Source: Bacteroidaceae bacterium (GTDB lineage Bacteria > Bacteroidota > Bacteroidia > Bacteroidales > Bacteroidaceae). Taken from it: a stretch of 64,000 nucleotides of DNA. The notes under the pieces are model-generated. The model was not told the DNA's origin and searched no databases. It saw only the letters and a list, made by a program, of their open reading frames with translations. The stretch covers positions 1-64,000 of the forward strand of contig JAFYPH010000048.1 in assembly GCA_017547585.1 (NCBI GenBank), given 5' to 3'. This document shows positions 47,521 through 55,804 of the stretch, one piece after another. How positions within the stretch are numbered: position 1 is the first letter of the stretch; each line of letters starts with the position of its first letter. A program made the translations under genes and the position numbers.

Positions 47521-47572
47521 TATAAAAATAGTGTGGTGCAGCAATTGAATGTTGCACCACACTATTTTTATA
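47521..47572. terminator. Bidirectional terminator at the border of the phage-derived cassette
   Basis: TATAAAAATAGTGTGGTGCA pairs with its near-perfect complement around an eight-base loop. It serves the UPF0126 gene and the convergent terminase gene, whose stop codon lies inside it. Confidence 0.92.
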
Positions 47573-49598
47573 TACTCGCCTCGCTGACAATGCGTGTCCT
47601 GTTCTTTACTGTTTTTTCGGTGGCGACAATCGTGGGCAATGGATGATTGTAACATATCCAGACTAGGATTGCTGTTGCCATCACTCGGTCGTCGTGATTA
47701 CCTTCGACTGCGCCCATTTCCTTGCCATTCTCTTTAAGTTCGTAGAGGTCGAGCTCGTAGGTTGTCTCTATGCAACGCTCTACGTAGAGTCCGTCGCGAA
47801 TGGCTTTAATAAGAAAATTTATAACCATTGGCTTTGTTGAGGGGTTAGTGTGAAAGCCCCAGCGACGCGGACGGCCTTGCCTGATTTCCTGCGAGGAGGT
47901 GCGGCTATAGAGGTTACTATATTTTCCGGCAATCTCGTTGAGTATATACTCGAAATTGTCGCCTTCGGTGCCCTCGGTCTCGAGGGTGTTCGACTCTATG
48001 ACCAGCAGGGCATTATTGTAGGCTTTTGCAATCTCAACGGCCTTCCATGCGAGCTTATCGTGCTCTATGTGTCCGTGCCAGCAGGCGGCAATTTCGGGAA
48101 CACCGCCCTCGAGCATTGGCAGGCGATCGGCCACGAGAATACAGGAGTAGTCGGCCTTGTCCGAAACGCCGCCGACGTCTACGGTGACAATGTAACGGTC
48201 GCGGCAGTTAAGCTGCGTGTCGGGCATCAGCCACACTTTAAGAACATTCTCGTTAGAGGGCTCGCCCGGCTGCAGAGGCTCGAAGCTTGTGACACTTTTC
48301 TTTGACCTTGTGGTCTCGTCGTATTTCTCGCTGCTGACAATGTCGCCTATCCATGCGGGCGGGACGCAACATTCGCGTATATTCTTTACATAAGATATTT
48401 TGAATACACGGCGGCCGGTACTCTGGAAAGCCTCGTTGGCGGTCGACGGAAATTCCGAAAATAGTCGCCACTCCTCGGGCATTTCGCGGCGCTTGTCGCG
48501 GTACCAAGCAATGGCCTCGAGCGTTGCTCCCAATGTAAACAGCTGATGCTCGTATTCGTCCATACTCTCGATGAATGCTGGATAGTCGGACGGTGGCAGC
48601 TGCTTGCTGTAAAGGTCGATAATGTACCACGGAACAAAGACGGGGGTGAAATTGTTGCGTCCGGCAGTAGCATCCATCCATGTGCGGTGGAAGAAATTGC
48701 CGACACCTTTCGCCGTGGACTCCATCACTTTTACCGTGTACGGACCCGCGGCAATGGAGCCGAAGATTGACTGCACAAGGTCTTCGGGCTTTCTTCCAGC
48801 AGTAGCTTTCCAAAGGCCGACCTCTGTAAGGTGGGCCATGCTGATGTCCTCGCTGCGCAATGAGTCGGGCTTTTGCGACGAGCCCAGCGAGTAACGGCTG
48901 TTGCTCCAGCTGATGGTGCGCGTCTTTTGCGTACCCTGATAGGGTGTGGTGGTCAACTTTTTGCCACCCGTCGCCCAGAGTGGGTAGTTGTTGATTACCT
49001 TAGCCATGATCCCTGCTACGATAGACGACTGCTTTTCGACGTCTCCACAGATTACTGAATTCCAGTTGCGCTTGTGTACAAGCTGAATCCACAGCATATA
49101 GAGCTGCGTCAGGGTAGAGCCGCCCCATTGCCTCGCCTTACACAGAATAATATCTATGGGGCGGCCGGCGAGACGCAGTTTCTCCATTTCGCTAAGGTAG
49201 AAGCGCTGGGGGCGGTTGAGGGTGAAGGGAATGTCGCGCCCGCGTCCTTTGTCGGAGATTACCGCCATCGTCTTTGCCCAATATTCAAAGTCGTACTTTA
49301 TGCGTTTGCGGCAGAATTCGAGCCACAAAGTTATTATATTCTTATGGCTCACTATCTTGTTTCCACGAGCCTCGAGGAAGCGATGGACGCCCTTCTGTGA
49401 AAGTTCCTCGACGAGACGGTCGCCCAGCATTTCCACAGGCAGATTCATGCGCGTGAGCGGAAAGCCCTCAATCTCTACCCATCGGCGTTCGAGCGAGGTT
49501 GACCCTTCGCCCGTTACGGGATTATAAACGGCCGAATTTCTCTTCAGCCGTTCACAATTTTCGTCGATAATTTTCTTGACATCTGCATTGGTTGTCAT
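47568..49598 (-). CDS. Phage terminase large subunit
   Basis: This motor-nuclease packages DNA into a capsid. The 676 residues have an ATPase domain with Walker A KARQWGGST (154-162), a Walker-B-like hydrophobic run to TEVGLW (252-263) and the coupling motif MESTA (292-296). The C-terminal RNase-H-like nuclease shows VDVGG (D474), VIESN (E535) and NHDDRV (D636/D637). All catalytic acids are present, so the protein could be active. It is somewhat longer than usual. It is the last gene of a four-gene minus-strand operon, overlapping the preceding gene by four bases. Confidence 0.92.
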   Translation of the reverse strand: MTTNADVKKIIDENCERLKRNSAVYNPVTGEGSTSLERRWVEIEGFPLTRMNLPVEMLGDRLVEELSQKGVHRFLEARGNKIVSHKNIITLWLEFCRKRIKYDFEYWAKTMAVISDKGRGRDIPFTLNRPQRFYLSEMEKLRLAGRPIDIILCKARQWGGSTLTQLYMLWIQLVHKRNWNSVICGDVEKQSSIVAGIMAKVINNYPLWATGGKKLTTTPYQGTQKTRTISWSNSRYSLGSSQKPDSLRSEDISMAHLTEVGLWKATAGRKPEDLVQSIFGSIAAGPYTVKVMESTAKGVGNFFHRTWMDATAGRNNFTPVFVPWYIIDLYSKQLPPSDYPAFIESMDEYEHQLFTLGATLEAIAWYRDKRREMPEEWRLFSEFPSTANEAFQSTGRRVFKISYVKNIRECCVPPAWIGDIVSSEKYDETTRSKKSVTSFEPLQPGEPSNENVLKVWLMPDTQLNCRDRYIVTVDVGGVSDKADYSCILVADRLPMLEGGVPEIAACWHGHIEHDKLAWKAVEIAKAYNNALLVIESNTLETEGTEGDNFEYILNEIAGKYSNLYSRTSSQEIRQGRPRRWGFHTNPSTKPMVINFLIKAIRDGLYVERCIETTYELDLYELKENGKEMGAVEGNHDDRVMATAILVWICYNHPLPTIVATEKTVKNRTRIVSEASI

Positions 49599-50068
49599 AT
49601 TCCTGCAAGGTTAGTTGGTCGGCGACGGATTTTTTTATTGCAGAAGGAGGCGAAAAGATCCTTTACACTTCTCTGGAGCTCACTCTTCATAGCAATATAT
49701 GGCTGGCTCCAGGCAGGGTAGCGTATGAGCAGCCATTGGGTCATAAGCTCGTTAACAAGATAGTCGACGATCGCCTGTTTGAGCAACGGCAACATACGCG
49801 CAGAGTTCTCGGCGGTGGATGTGAATGAAATTTCAAGATAATCGTCGCCGATTCTATAATAAATGTCCTCGAGGCGGGCCGACTGATGCGAGACAAGCTC
49901 GTTCACTGCCTTCAGAAGAAAAGTGTCGAGCAGTTCTTCGTCGTCGAACGATGTTTCGCCAATGTCGGCATTCAAGTCTTTTCTCTTTTCACCCTGAGCA
50001 TGATAGTGTGTGAGAAGGTCGACTCGGTGTCCGAGTTCGGCTTTTTCAATGAGTATAGTCTGTTCCAT
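49595..50068 (-). CDS. Phage-cassette hypothetical protein, paralogue A
   Basis: A 157-residue helical protein without a family that I can name. A stretch IEKAELGHRVDLLTHYH is followed by LLKAVNELVSHQ, YLEISF, LLKQAIVDYL and QWLLIRYP. The same order of motifs is found in the 171-residue gene just upstream and in the 139-residue gene at 55292, so the three are likely paralogues. The overlap with the terminase gene (ATGA) indicates coupled translation. The arginine-rich C-terminus could bind nucleic acid (inference). Confidence 0.7.
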   Translation of the reverse strand: MEQTILIEKAELGHRVDLLTHYHAQGEKRKDLNADIGETSFDDEELLDTFLLKAVNELVSHQSARLEDIYYRIGDDYLEISFTSTAENSARMLPLLKQAIVDYLVNELMTQWLLIRYPAWSQPYIAMKSELQRSVKDLFASFCNKKIRRRPTNLAGI

Positions 50069-50069
50069 T

Positions 50070-50585
50070 TTAAATTTCTATTCGGTTTTTGTTTCTTTTT
50101 TCTATCCTGCGGGGTTTTACACGGATGTTCATAAGCTCGCGCATCTGCAAAGTGAGCTTTTCTATTTCTCCGGCGGTAATTGCAGCTTCGTCGGGCTTAT
50201 GTTGCAGTACCCACTGATGCAGAGTGCGCATTGCAATGTAATTTTCCATTGTTCGCTGCAATTCTTCGAAACGACTCTTTGGAAAATATTGCGGGGGCTG
50301 CAGAGAGAATTTCAGGGTAGTGTACCCATTGTGCGCAGCATCATTCTCGGTGCGAAGGTTACCCGCGCAGAAGTAGCAGTTTATCATTTTGTCGAGCTCG
50401 GCGGCTGCAATGTTCATATGGTCGAGCAGCTGCTCACGGTCGTCGTCCGATGCTTGCAGGCCCGCCACAAGCTTCAATGGGTGTCCGCTGCTGCGTCGAG
50501 CCTCTCCCGCATAGTAGCTGTATGTAAATACTCGCTGCGCAATTTCGTGTGCGGAAATTGCAATTTCTTTTCTTCTTTTTTCCAT
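50070..50585 (-). CDS. Phage-cassette hypothetical protein, paralogue B
   Basis: 171 residues, helical, ending in a very basic tail (RVKPRRIEKRNKNRIEI). The core motifs (ISAHEIAQRVFTYSYYAGEAR, NIAAAELDKMIN, LKFSLQPP, ELQRTMENYIAMRTLHQWVL, HKPD) align in order with paralogue A and with the 139-residue protein at 55292. It starts one base before the next gene begins and is in the same operon as the terminase. No enzyme motif is visible. A structural or DNA-binding role in packaging is possible. Confidence 0.7.
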   Translation of the reverse strand: MEKRRKEIAISAHEIAQRVFTYSYYAGEARRSSGHPLKLVAGLQASDDDREQLLDHMNIAAAELDKMINCYFCAGNLRTENDAAHNGYTTLKFSLQPPQYFPKSRFEELQRTMENYIAMRTLHQWVLQHKPDEAAITAGEIEKLTLQMRELMNIRVKPRRIEKRNKNRIEI

Positions 50586-50590
50586 GGTAA

Positions 50591-51031
50591 TCAGATTTTA
50601 CAGAATGCAAGTTCGTGATTCCTTTCGCGCAAGGCTTTGTAGAGGAGGCAACGGAAGGTCTCTGTGTCGAGGTAGAACGATGGTGCAGGCTCTTCGATAA
50701 TCTTTTCGAGTAGAGTGTAATTGATTACTTTGTTTGTATAGTCCTCTTGCCTGTACTTTTTGTAGCGACGGAAGAGTTCTTTGTAAAGCTCGACTTTGTT
50801 TTTGTTTACAAGCGGCAGACTCTTCTTGCGCACAAGCATTGAGACGAAGCGACGAGCATTCTCGAACGAGACGAAGAATCGCGGCGCAGCTGTGCTTGCT
50901 GCCTTTTCGATGATTTTTTCGAGCGACGCAAAAGGATCGATTTTGCGACAATTCTTAAGAGTTTCAAAAAAGGTGTCGATGATGGCCTGTTTCCTCATTT
51001 CACCGACGGTAATTTCACTGTTCAGTTCCAT
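50591..51031 (-). CDS. Phage-cassette hypothetical protein with internal duplication, 146 aa
   Basis: This is the first gene of the minus-strand operon. Two parts of the protein look alike: residues about 36-70 (LEKIIEKAASTAAPRFFVSF then ENARRFVSMLVRK) and about 107-138 (LEKIIEEPAPSFYLDTETF then RCLLYKALRER). This suggests an internal duplication. It is basic and helical, a possible DNA-binding protein or small terminase subunit by position, but no winged-helix or HTH signature is clear. The five-base gap to the next gene places it in the operon. Confidence 0.65.
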   Translation of the reverse strand: MELNSEITVGEMRKQAIIDTFFETLKNCRKIDPFASLEKIIEKAASTAAPRFFVSFENARRFVSMLVRKKSLPLVNKNKVELYKELFRRYKKYRQEDYTNKVINYTLLEKIIEEPAPSFYLDTETFRCLLYKALRERNHELAFCKI

Positions 51032-51291
51032 AATCTTTTTTGACTACAAAAATATAATCAAAAATCCCGAATACGTATGCAGAATTGACACAATTTTACT
51101 TTTACGTTCTACTTTTTTTCATTGGAGAAAAGAGTGCTTTTTTTCTCTCTTTTTTATTTAATAATGTACGCAAAATAATTTTATGATTGCCACTCTAAAT
51201 TACCACTCTAATCTTTTCAAAGTGTTAATTCTGCAACCTCATTCCTTGCTTTCGGCCTTTACTTTGCCGAGGAATTAAACAACAAAGGATT
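51032..51291. promoter_or_regulatory. Divergent promoter region of the two phage-cassette operons
   Basis: This 260-base spacer separates the minus-strand terminase operon from the plus-strand capsid operon. It holds no gene. On the minus strand TATTTTTG (51047-51054) matches TAnnTTTG 16 bases before the 146-residue gene. On the plus strand TTTACTTTG near 51259-51267 and AAAGGA before the ATG at 51292 are visible. Shared control of both operons from here is an inference. Confidence 0.5.
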
Positions 51292-52089
51292 ATGGATAAA
51301 AATTATCAGAATCAGGCACAGCTGTCGGCCACAGGCTACAATGTGGAGCCGCCCATGCAACCGGACGAGCGACAGACAGTGCAGAGTGAGGCTGTAGCGG
51401 CGAATCCCTATTCACGCCTCGAAGAGTGGTTGCAGGAGTTTTTCGGAAAGTCTTTCAAGCTCGACTCTCCCGAGTCGCAAGAGAAGCTGAAGGCATTTTT
51501 CCGTAGCAATGTAGAGCAGAATGAGCGTCTGGCATCGGTACTCGAGCTCGACCCGCGTCTCGCACAGTTGCTCTCGGACGTAGTACAGGGCAAACGTAGC
51601 GCCCACGCTTCGATGGCGCGATACTATGGAAAGTCGTTCTTCGACTACGAAGAGGGCTCGCCCGAGTACGAGGAGATGTTGCGCATGGACGAGGAGCGTC
51701 GCAACGAGGCCTACGAAATGGCACGCAACCGCCGCGAGTATGAGGCTAACCTCGAACGTAGCCGCCCCACAATAGAGAATTTCTGCCGCGAGCATGGCTA
51801 CGAGCCTGCCGAATTTATGGACAGAGTGTGGGAGCAGCTTGTCTTTCCCATTCTTTCGGGAACATACACCCCCGAAGTCTGTCAGGCGCTGGAGCATGCA
51901 ATAAACTACGAGCAGGATGTGGAGGATGCTTTTGCTGCAGGAAACATCAAGGGACGAAACACAAACATCAGACGATTGCAGGAGGAATTCGGCGACGGGC
52001 TCCCCAAAGGGGTGAGCAGCGTGGCTCCCGAGCAGAATCAGCGACGTCCCCGTGAAAATTCTCTTCTCGACGCGGCCCTGAAGGCGTAG
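51292..52089 (+). CDS. Putative capsid scaffolding protein
   Basis: 265 residues, acidic, with a Gln-rich N-terminal tail (1-40), a coiled-coil-prone middle (MLRMDEERRNEAYEMARNRREYEAN) and a disordered C-terminus with basic patches. It stands directly before the capsid gene, the usual place for a scaffold. This is an inference from position and composition. No protease, portal or enzyme motif is seen. It is the first gene of the plus-strand structural operon. Confidence 0.55.
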   Translation: MDKNYQNQAQLSATGYNVEPPMQPDERQTVQSEAVAANPYSRLEEWLQEFFGKSFKLDSPESQEKLKAFFRSNVEQNERLASVLELDPRLAQLLSDVVQGKRSAHASMARYYGKSFFDYEEGSPEYEEMLRMDEERRNEAYEMARNRREYEANLERSRPTIENFCREHGYEPAEFMDRVWEQLVFPILSGTYTPEVCQALEHAINYEQDVEDAFAAGNIKGRNTNIRRLQEEFGDGLPKGVSSVAPEQNQRRPRENSLLDAALKA

Positions 52090-52129
52090 TAACAATCAGC
52101 ATTTTATTAATCTTTAAATATTTAATTTT

Positions 52130-53749
52130 ATGAGAAACATTTTTTTGTTTGCTAAGAAGAATCCTATGTTCGTTCTTCTTTCACTTGTGAGCCTTGCTCT
52201 TCTCTTTTTCGAGGAGAATGCAGGTAGTTTGATGATGGCAATGGCTACAGTTGTTGCTCCCGGCTCGCCCGCTGCGTCAAAGGGCATTGCGGGTTACGCT
52301 ACACATGGTAGCGGCGAGGCAACTACCGTCTCGAATGCTTCGGAGCTTGGCGGCGACTTCATCCAGCCCGAGATTGACTCGAAAATTACGATGATTGCGA
52401 GCGACGAGAGTATCATCGACACAATCAAGCGCAGAATCACACGTCAGGTGGCGGTAACATCGTTCGAGGTCGACCACTATCTTATCGACGAGAAACGTTC
52501 AAAGGCTACCACCAGCGCCGAGTATGAGGGCATCAACGCCACCCGCGCCGAGATTCCCTTTGCGAACACTGCCGATCGCAAAATTTTCCAGGAGTACTAC
52601 ACAGCTATCTGTAAGGGCGTGAACGGCTACGACTCTACCGGCCAGACTGAGCTTCCCGGCGTGGATCTTATGCTCTTCTTCGTGGGCAAGAACAGCACCA
52701 CCGAGGCTCCCATCGCAATGGCTGTGAACGGCCCCAAAGTGAATGCTACCGATGACTATTGTGTAGTTCCCACAATCCCCGCAGGCACAGAGATTATTCT
52801 CTTGTCGTCGGCTGCGTATGAGACTCAGAAATTCATTGCTCCCAGCACCATCGTACCCGTGCCCGAGCGTATGTATCTGCAGAAACAGCTGTGCAACAGC
52901 ATCGTCAGCGACTACTTTAAGGCACAGAAGAAACGCTTGCCCTTCAGTCAGGCGCAGATTGCCGAGGCTGTGCTTCGTCAGTTCCGTCTCGAGTCGTGCC
53001 GCACAGCGTGGGTGGGCCAGCCCGGTAAGTTCAAAGTGCAGGCGATGGATGCTGCCATGGGCTATCAGTGGGACTACTTCTCAAAGGGTCTCCGTTGGCA
53101 GTTCAAACGTCAGTATGACCTTTCGTCGACCATCACTTTTGCCGATCTTATAAACCTTTCAATGGTAAAGTTCACAGGCTATAATTGCTCAAAGAAGGCT
53201 ATCTGGTTGTTGGGCAAGCAGTTGCTGAATGACATTCAAAGAATCGACCTTACTCTGCACAAGAATATCACAGTGACAGGCAGCAAGGTGTTCGACCTTG
53301 AGTGTACAAAGATCCATACTGTATTCGGAGACATCGACCTTGTTCACGACCCCACACTCGATGCTTTGGGCTACTCGCACTGCGGCGGACTCATCGACGA
53401 GAATGGCCTTGTGCGCTACTGGATGAAGAACGAGGATTGCAAGAGCGAGAATGTTGAGGGCGAGGAGGCTAAGCGTGAGGTGGTAATGACCATCGACTGC
53501 TTGTGTCTGAAGGGTTACTCTCACATTTGGGTGAACGGTGCTAATGCAGCAGCCAGAAGCATTCCCGGCGCTTCACACGTCACAAGTGCGGACACTCTGC
53601 CCGAATCGCCTGCGGTGAACGACGTAGTCATTCTCACTGCCGACGTGATGAAAGAGGACGGAACTAGCGTGAAGTTCCCTGCCGGCACTGTCGTTACTTA
53701 CACAGGCAGCAGCTGGATTGAGTTTACAGGCGAAATTATGGCTGCATAA
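52130..53749 (+). CDS. Putative major capsid protein
   Basis: 539 residues with an HK97/SU10-type capsid pattern. An N-terminal arm has ELGGDFIQPEIDSKITMIAS and a helix rich in RRITRQV. A long alpha-beta middle follows, and a late hallmark segment HTVFGDIDLVHDPTLDALGY and GGLIDENGLVRYW. The C-terminus (about 480-539) resembles a small add-on beta domain. Residues 12-40 are strongly hydrophobic (NPMFVLLSLVSLALLFFEEN), odd for a capsid. An alternative start is MMAMATVVAPG at residue 35. The five codons before residue 12 include the motif FLFAKK, so the membrane-like segment is part of the open frame. An imperfect hairpin follows the gene. Confidence 0.7.
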   Translation: MRNIFLFAKKNPMFVLLSLVSLALLFFEENAGSLMMAMATVVAPGSPAASKGIAGYATHGSGEATTVSNASELGGDFIQPEIDSKITMIASDESIIDTIKRRITRQVAVTSFEVDHYLIDEKRSKATTSAEYEGINATRAEIPFANTADRKIFQEYYTAICKGVNGYDSTGQTELPGVDLMLFFVGKNSTTEAPIAMAVNGPKVNATDDYCVVPTIPAGTEIILLSSAAYETQKFIAPSTIVPVPERMYLQKQLCNSIVSDYFKAQKKRLPFSQAQIAEAVLRQFRLESCRTAWVGQPGKFKVQAMDAAMGYQWDYFSKGLRWQFKRQYDLSSTITFADLINLSMVKFTGYNCSKKAIWLLGKQLLNDIQRIDLTLHKNITVTGSKVFDLECTKIHTVFGDIDLVHDPTLDALGYSHCGGLIDENGLVRYWMKNEDCKSENVEGEEAKREVVMTIDCLCLKGYSHIWVNGANAAARSIPGASHVTSADTLPESPAVNDVVILTADVMKEDGTSVKFPAGTVVTYTGSSWIEFTGEIMAA

Positions 53750-53769
53750 TTTTGTAAATTAAGAATTCT

Positions 53770-53824
53770 GCACCGCAGTTTGCCGACGAGGCAGAAAAAA
53801 GATGCAGTCGGCGGGCTGCGGTGC
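53770..53824 (+). other. Large hairpin between the capsid gene and the next gene
   Basis: GCACCGCAG (53770-53778) and GCCGAC (53782-53787) pair with GTCGGC (53807-53812) and CTGCGGTGC (53816-53824), separated by a three-base internal loop on each side. No T-run follows, so attenuation or transcript processing fits better than termination. This could set capsid-to-connector protein ratios (inference). Confidence 0.7.
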
Positions 53825-53843
53825 TTAAAAATAGTGATTGATT

Positions 53844-54272
53844 ATGAAAAGAAAGGTAACATACGAGATTAGAGGACAGATTGAGCGCAGCTGCTATTTT
53901 AGAGTGGGAAAGGCTCTGCTGCGCGTTGATTTTACGGGCGGCTCGATAAATTCGGCGGGAATGACTCCTGCAAACTATGTGACGGACAATCCTCTTTATC
54001 AGAAGGCTATCGAGGAGAGCGAGCAGTTTCGCAACGGAGAGATTGTGATTGGCGCCACCGAGAAAATTGAGGAGAAGGTGGCCGAGGCAAATGCAGCGTC
54101 TGCCGAAGCGAATAGCAAGAAAGAGGTTATCGTGAGCGTGACCAACGTGCAGCAGGCGCGAAGCATTCTTATGGGCGAGCCCTATAAGATTCCCCTCTCG
54201 GAGCTTCAGAATAAGGTTGCCATCCGCGCAAAGGCCGACGAATTAGGAATCTCTTTTCCTAACTGGCTATGA
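53844..54272 (+). CDS. Phage-cassette hypothetical protein, 142 aa
   Basis: It starts at MKRKVTYEIRG. A TTG two codons upstream was rejected. The N-terminal half is beta-rich (SCYFRVGKALLRVDFTGG), the middle is an alanine-rich coil (VAEANAASAEANSKKE), and the C-terminal part (IPLSELQNKVAIRAKADELGI) looks like a small helical (HeH/LEM-like) DNA- or protein-binding motif. I have no family. The end overlaps the next gene by four bases (ATGA). Confidence 0.65.
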   Translation: MKRKVTYEIRGQIERSCYFRVGKALLRVDFTGGSINSAGMTPANYVTDNPLYQKAIEESEQFRNGEIVIGATEKIEEKVAEANAASAEANSKKEVIVSVTNVQQARSILMGEPYKIPLSELQNKVAIRAKADELGISFPNWL

Positions 54273-54904
54273 TTGCCGAGAGTGTGCTTATAGAGAAGGT
54301 GCGCACGTTGCTTAACGAGGCACACGGCGAGAGTGGCCTTTCGCTGATAACCGACGACCCGCTGATGCTGGACAATTATATTAAGGGATTGTTGCCCGAG
54401 GCTGTGCTTTTTGTTCAGATGAACAGGAGACACAGGGCTGTGAACGGCAAAAACATTGCCGACTGCAAGCTCGCTGTCGCGAATGACGAAAAGGGCATCA
54501 TTGTGCTACCCGAAGATTACGTCAGACTCATTTCGCTGAAGCTGGACACTTGGAAAAAGCCTTGCTACGTTGCAGCCGAAGCAGGCTCGGCGGTGGAGAG
54601 GGCACAGATGAACAAGTACACACGTGCGGGAGTATCTTCTCCTATCTGTGTGGAAACAGCTACGGCCGACGGGTCGCAACTGAACGTCTATCCTGTGAAT
54701 GGCGAGAGCGCCCCCTCTGTGGAGTATCTTATGTACGAAGCACGTTACGATGGCAGCAAGGGGCTCGCAACAAACAATGGTTATCTGATAGAGGCTGTCG
54801 TCTGTCAGTGTGCAGGCCTTGTGTGCAATGTGTTCGGGAAATATGATGCTGCGAATGCCTTCATGAGTTTGGCGGCAACTTTGTGTAACAATAACAAACA
54901 ATAG
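54269..54904 (+). CDS. Putative head-tail connector (adaptor) protein
   Basis: 211 residues. The layout resembles head-to-tail adaptor proteins of tailed phages: a helical N-terminus, then KGIIVLPEDYVRLISLKLDTWKK, GVSSPICVE, a beta-rich SQLNVYPV and EYLMYEARY, and a helical end rich in Ala and Cys (VVCQCAGLVCNVFGKYDAANAF). The LPEDYVRL stretch is the main marker. This is a weak family call and could be another structural protein. It is coupled to the preceding gene by an ATGA overlap. Confidence 0.5.
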   Translation: MIAESVLIEKVRTLLNEAHGESGLSLITDDPLMLDNYIKGLLPEAVLFVQMNRRHRAVNGKNIADCKLAVANDEKGIIVLPEDYVRLISLKLDTWKKPCYVAAEAGSAVERAQMNKYTRAGVSSPICVETATADGSQLNVYPVNGESAPSVEYLMYEARYDGSKGLATNNGYLIEAVVCQCAGLVCNVFGKYDAANAFMSLAATLCNNNKQ

Positions 54905-54908
54905 ACTA

Positions 54909-55190
54909 ATGGCAGTAGTAAATATCTCTTTTGCAAAAAATGGCGATGCGTGGGAGACGGCTCCCATAAAATCTCTCGGCGGCGACATCAGAGTGCGCGT
55001 ACACAAGGCCGGGCCTTATCCTGTGGAGGTGCTTGTGAGCATAGACGGGGTAGAGGAGTATCTTTTTCACGACGATTTTGGACTGGACGAAGATAGATGC
55101 GAGATTACTCTTTTGGGAGTGATGAGCGACCTCTACATTAAGCTGCGCTGTCGCAGCGAGTTTGAACTTGTGAAAATTCTCGAAGGTTAA
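54909..55190 (+). CDS. Phage-cassette small hypothetical protein, 93 aa
   Basis: It appears as a single beta-rich domain (IRVRVHKAGPYPVEVLVSID, CEITLLGVMSDLYIKLRCRS). Such small beta proteins are often capsid decoration or tail-completion proteins. No signature supports a firm choice. It starts four bases after the preceding gene and is followed by a terminator. Confidence 0.6.
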   Translation: MAVVNISFAKNGDAWETAPIKSLGGDIRVRVHKAGPYPVEVLVSIDGVEEYLFHDDFGLDEDRCEITLLGVMSDLYIKLRCRSEFELVKILEG

Positions 55191-55200
55191 TTAAAAATGG

Positions 55201-55274
55201 AGAAACGGCTGTTTACGAATCGGCGCACACTATGCATTCTCTTGGGATTCGATAATATTGCCGTTTCTTTTTTT
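55201..55274 (+). terminator. Terminator of the capsid operon
   Basis: AGAAACGGC pairs with GCCGTTTCT, with GAATC/GATTC able to pair inside the loop, then a T-run. It lies ten bases after the 93-residue gene, so the next gene may be less expressed or have its own start. Confidence 0.7.
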
Positions 55275-55291
55275 ACTTTTATAGACGGAAT

Positions 55292-55711
55292 ATGAAAATC
55301 AGTATAAACAAAAAAACAGTAATAGATGGAGTGAATCGCCAGACTGCTCTTCTTGCATTGAAGAACGAGGGCGCTGACTTTATCGCTTATAGTGAGGATG
55401 ACGATGAGAGAGCCGAGCCTCTGTGGCTGGGCGCTGTAAACGAGCTGTTGCAGTTGCTCTCGCCCTATGCGCGAATGTCGGTAACAGCCGACGGCGCCGA
55501 GTATCTGCTGTCGCTGCCTGCTAATTGGGACGACTCGCAGGGAGAATCGCTGCAACAGCTGGCCGACAATTTTGTAGAGACTGCGTTCACGGCACGGTGG
55601 CTCGACAATGTGAAGCCCGACTCGGCGATGCTCATGCGCTCGCTCAACAATAGCACCGCAACAGCAATGAACGAACTGCTCTTTGCACGAAAGAGAGTAA
55701 AAAGAACATAG
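55292..55711 (+). CDS. Phage-cassette hypothetical protein, paralogue C
   Basis: 139 residues. WLGAVNELLQLLSP, YLLSLPANW, LQQLADNFVETAFTARWLDN and VKPD follow the same order and spacing as paralogues A (49595) and B (50070) of the opposite operon, and it also ends with a basic NELLFARKRVKR. It lies after a terminator and before another. This places one member of the trio on the plus strand and two on the minus strand. Confidence 0.65.
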   Translation: MKISINKKTVIDGVNRQTALLALKNEGADFIAYSEDDDERAEPLWLGAVNELLQLLSPYARMSVTADGAEYLLSLPANWDDSQGESLQQLADNFVETAFTARWLDNVKPDSAMLMRSLNNSTATAMNELLFARKRVKRT

Positions 55712-55743
55712 AGACTCTTTCTTTCTCTTTATATACATTCAAG

Positions 55744-55785
55744 AAAATCCCTCTGCAACGTACATTGTTTGCAGAGGGATTTTTG
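55744..55785. terminator. Bidirectional terminator
   Basis: AAAATCCCTCTGCA pairs perfectly with TGCAGAGGGATTTT around a 12-base loop, ending in T- and A-runs. It separates paralogue C from the convergent 125-residue gene. Confidence 0.88.
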
Positions 55786-55804
55786 TAGCGGCACATTGGG
55801 CTCG

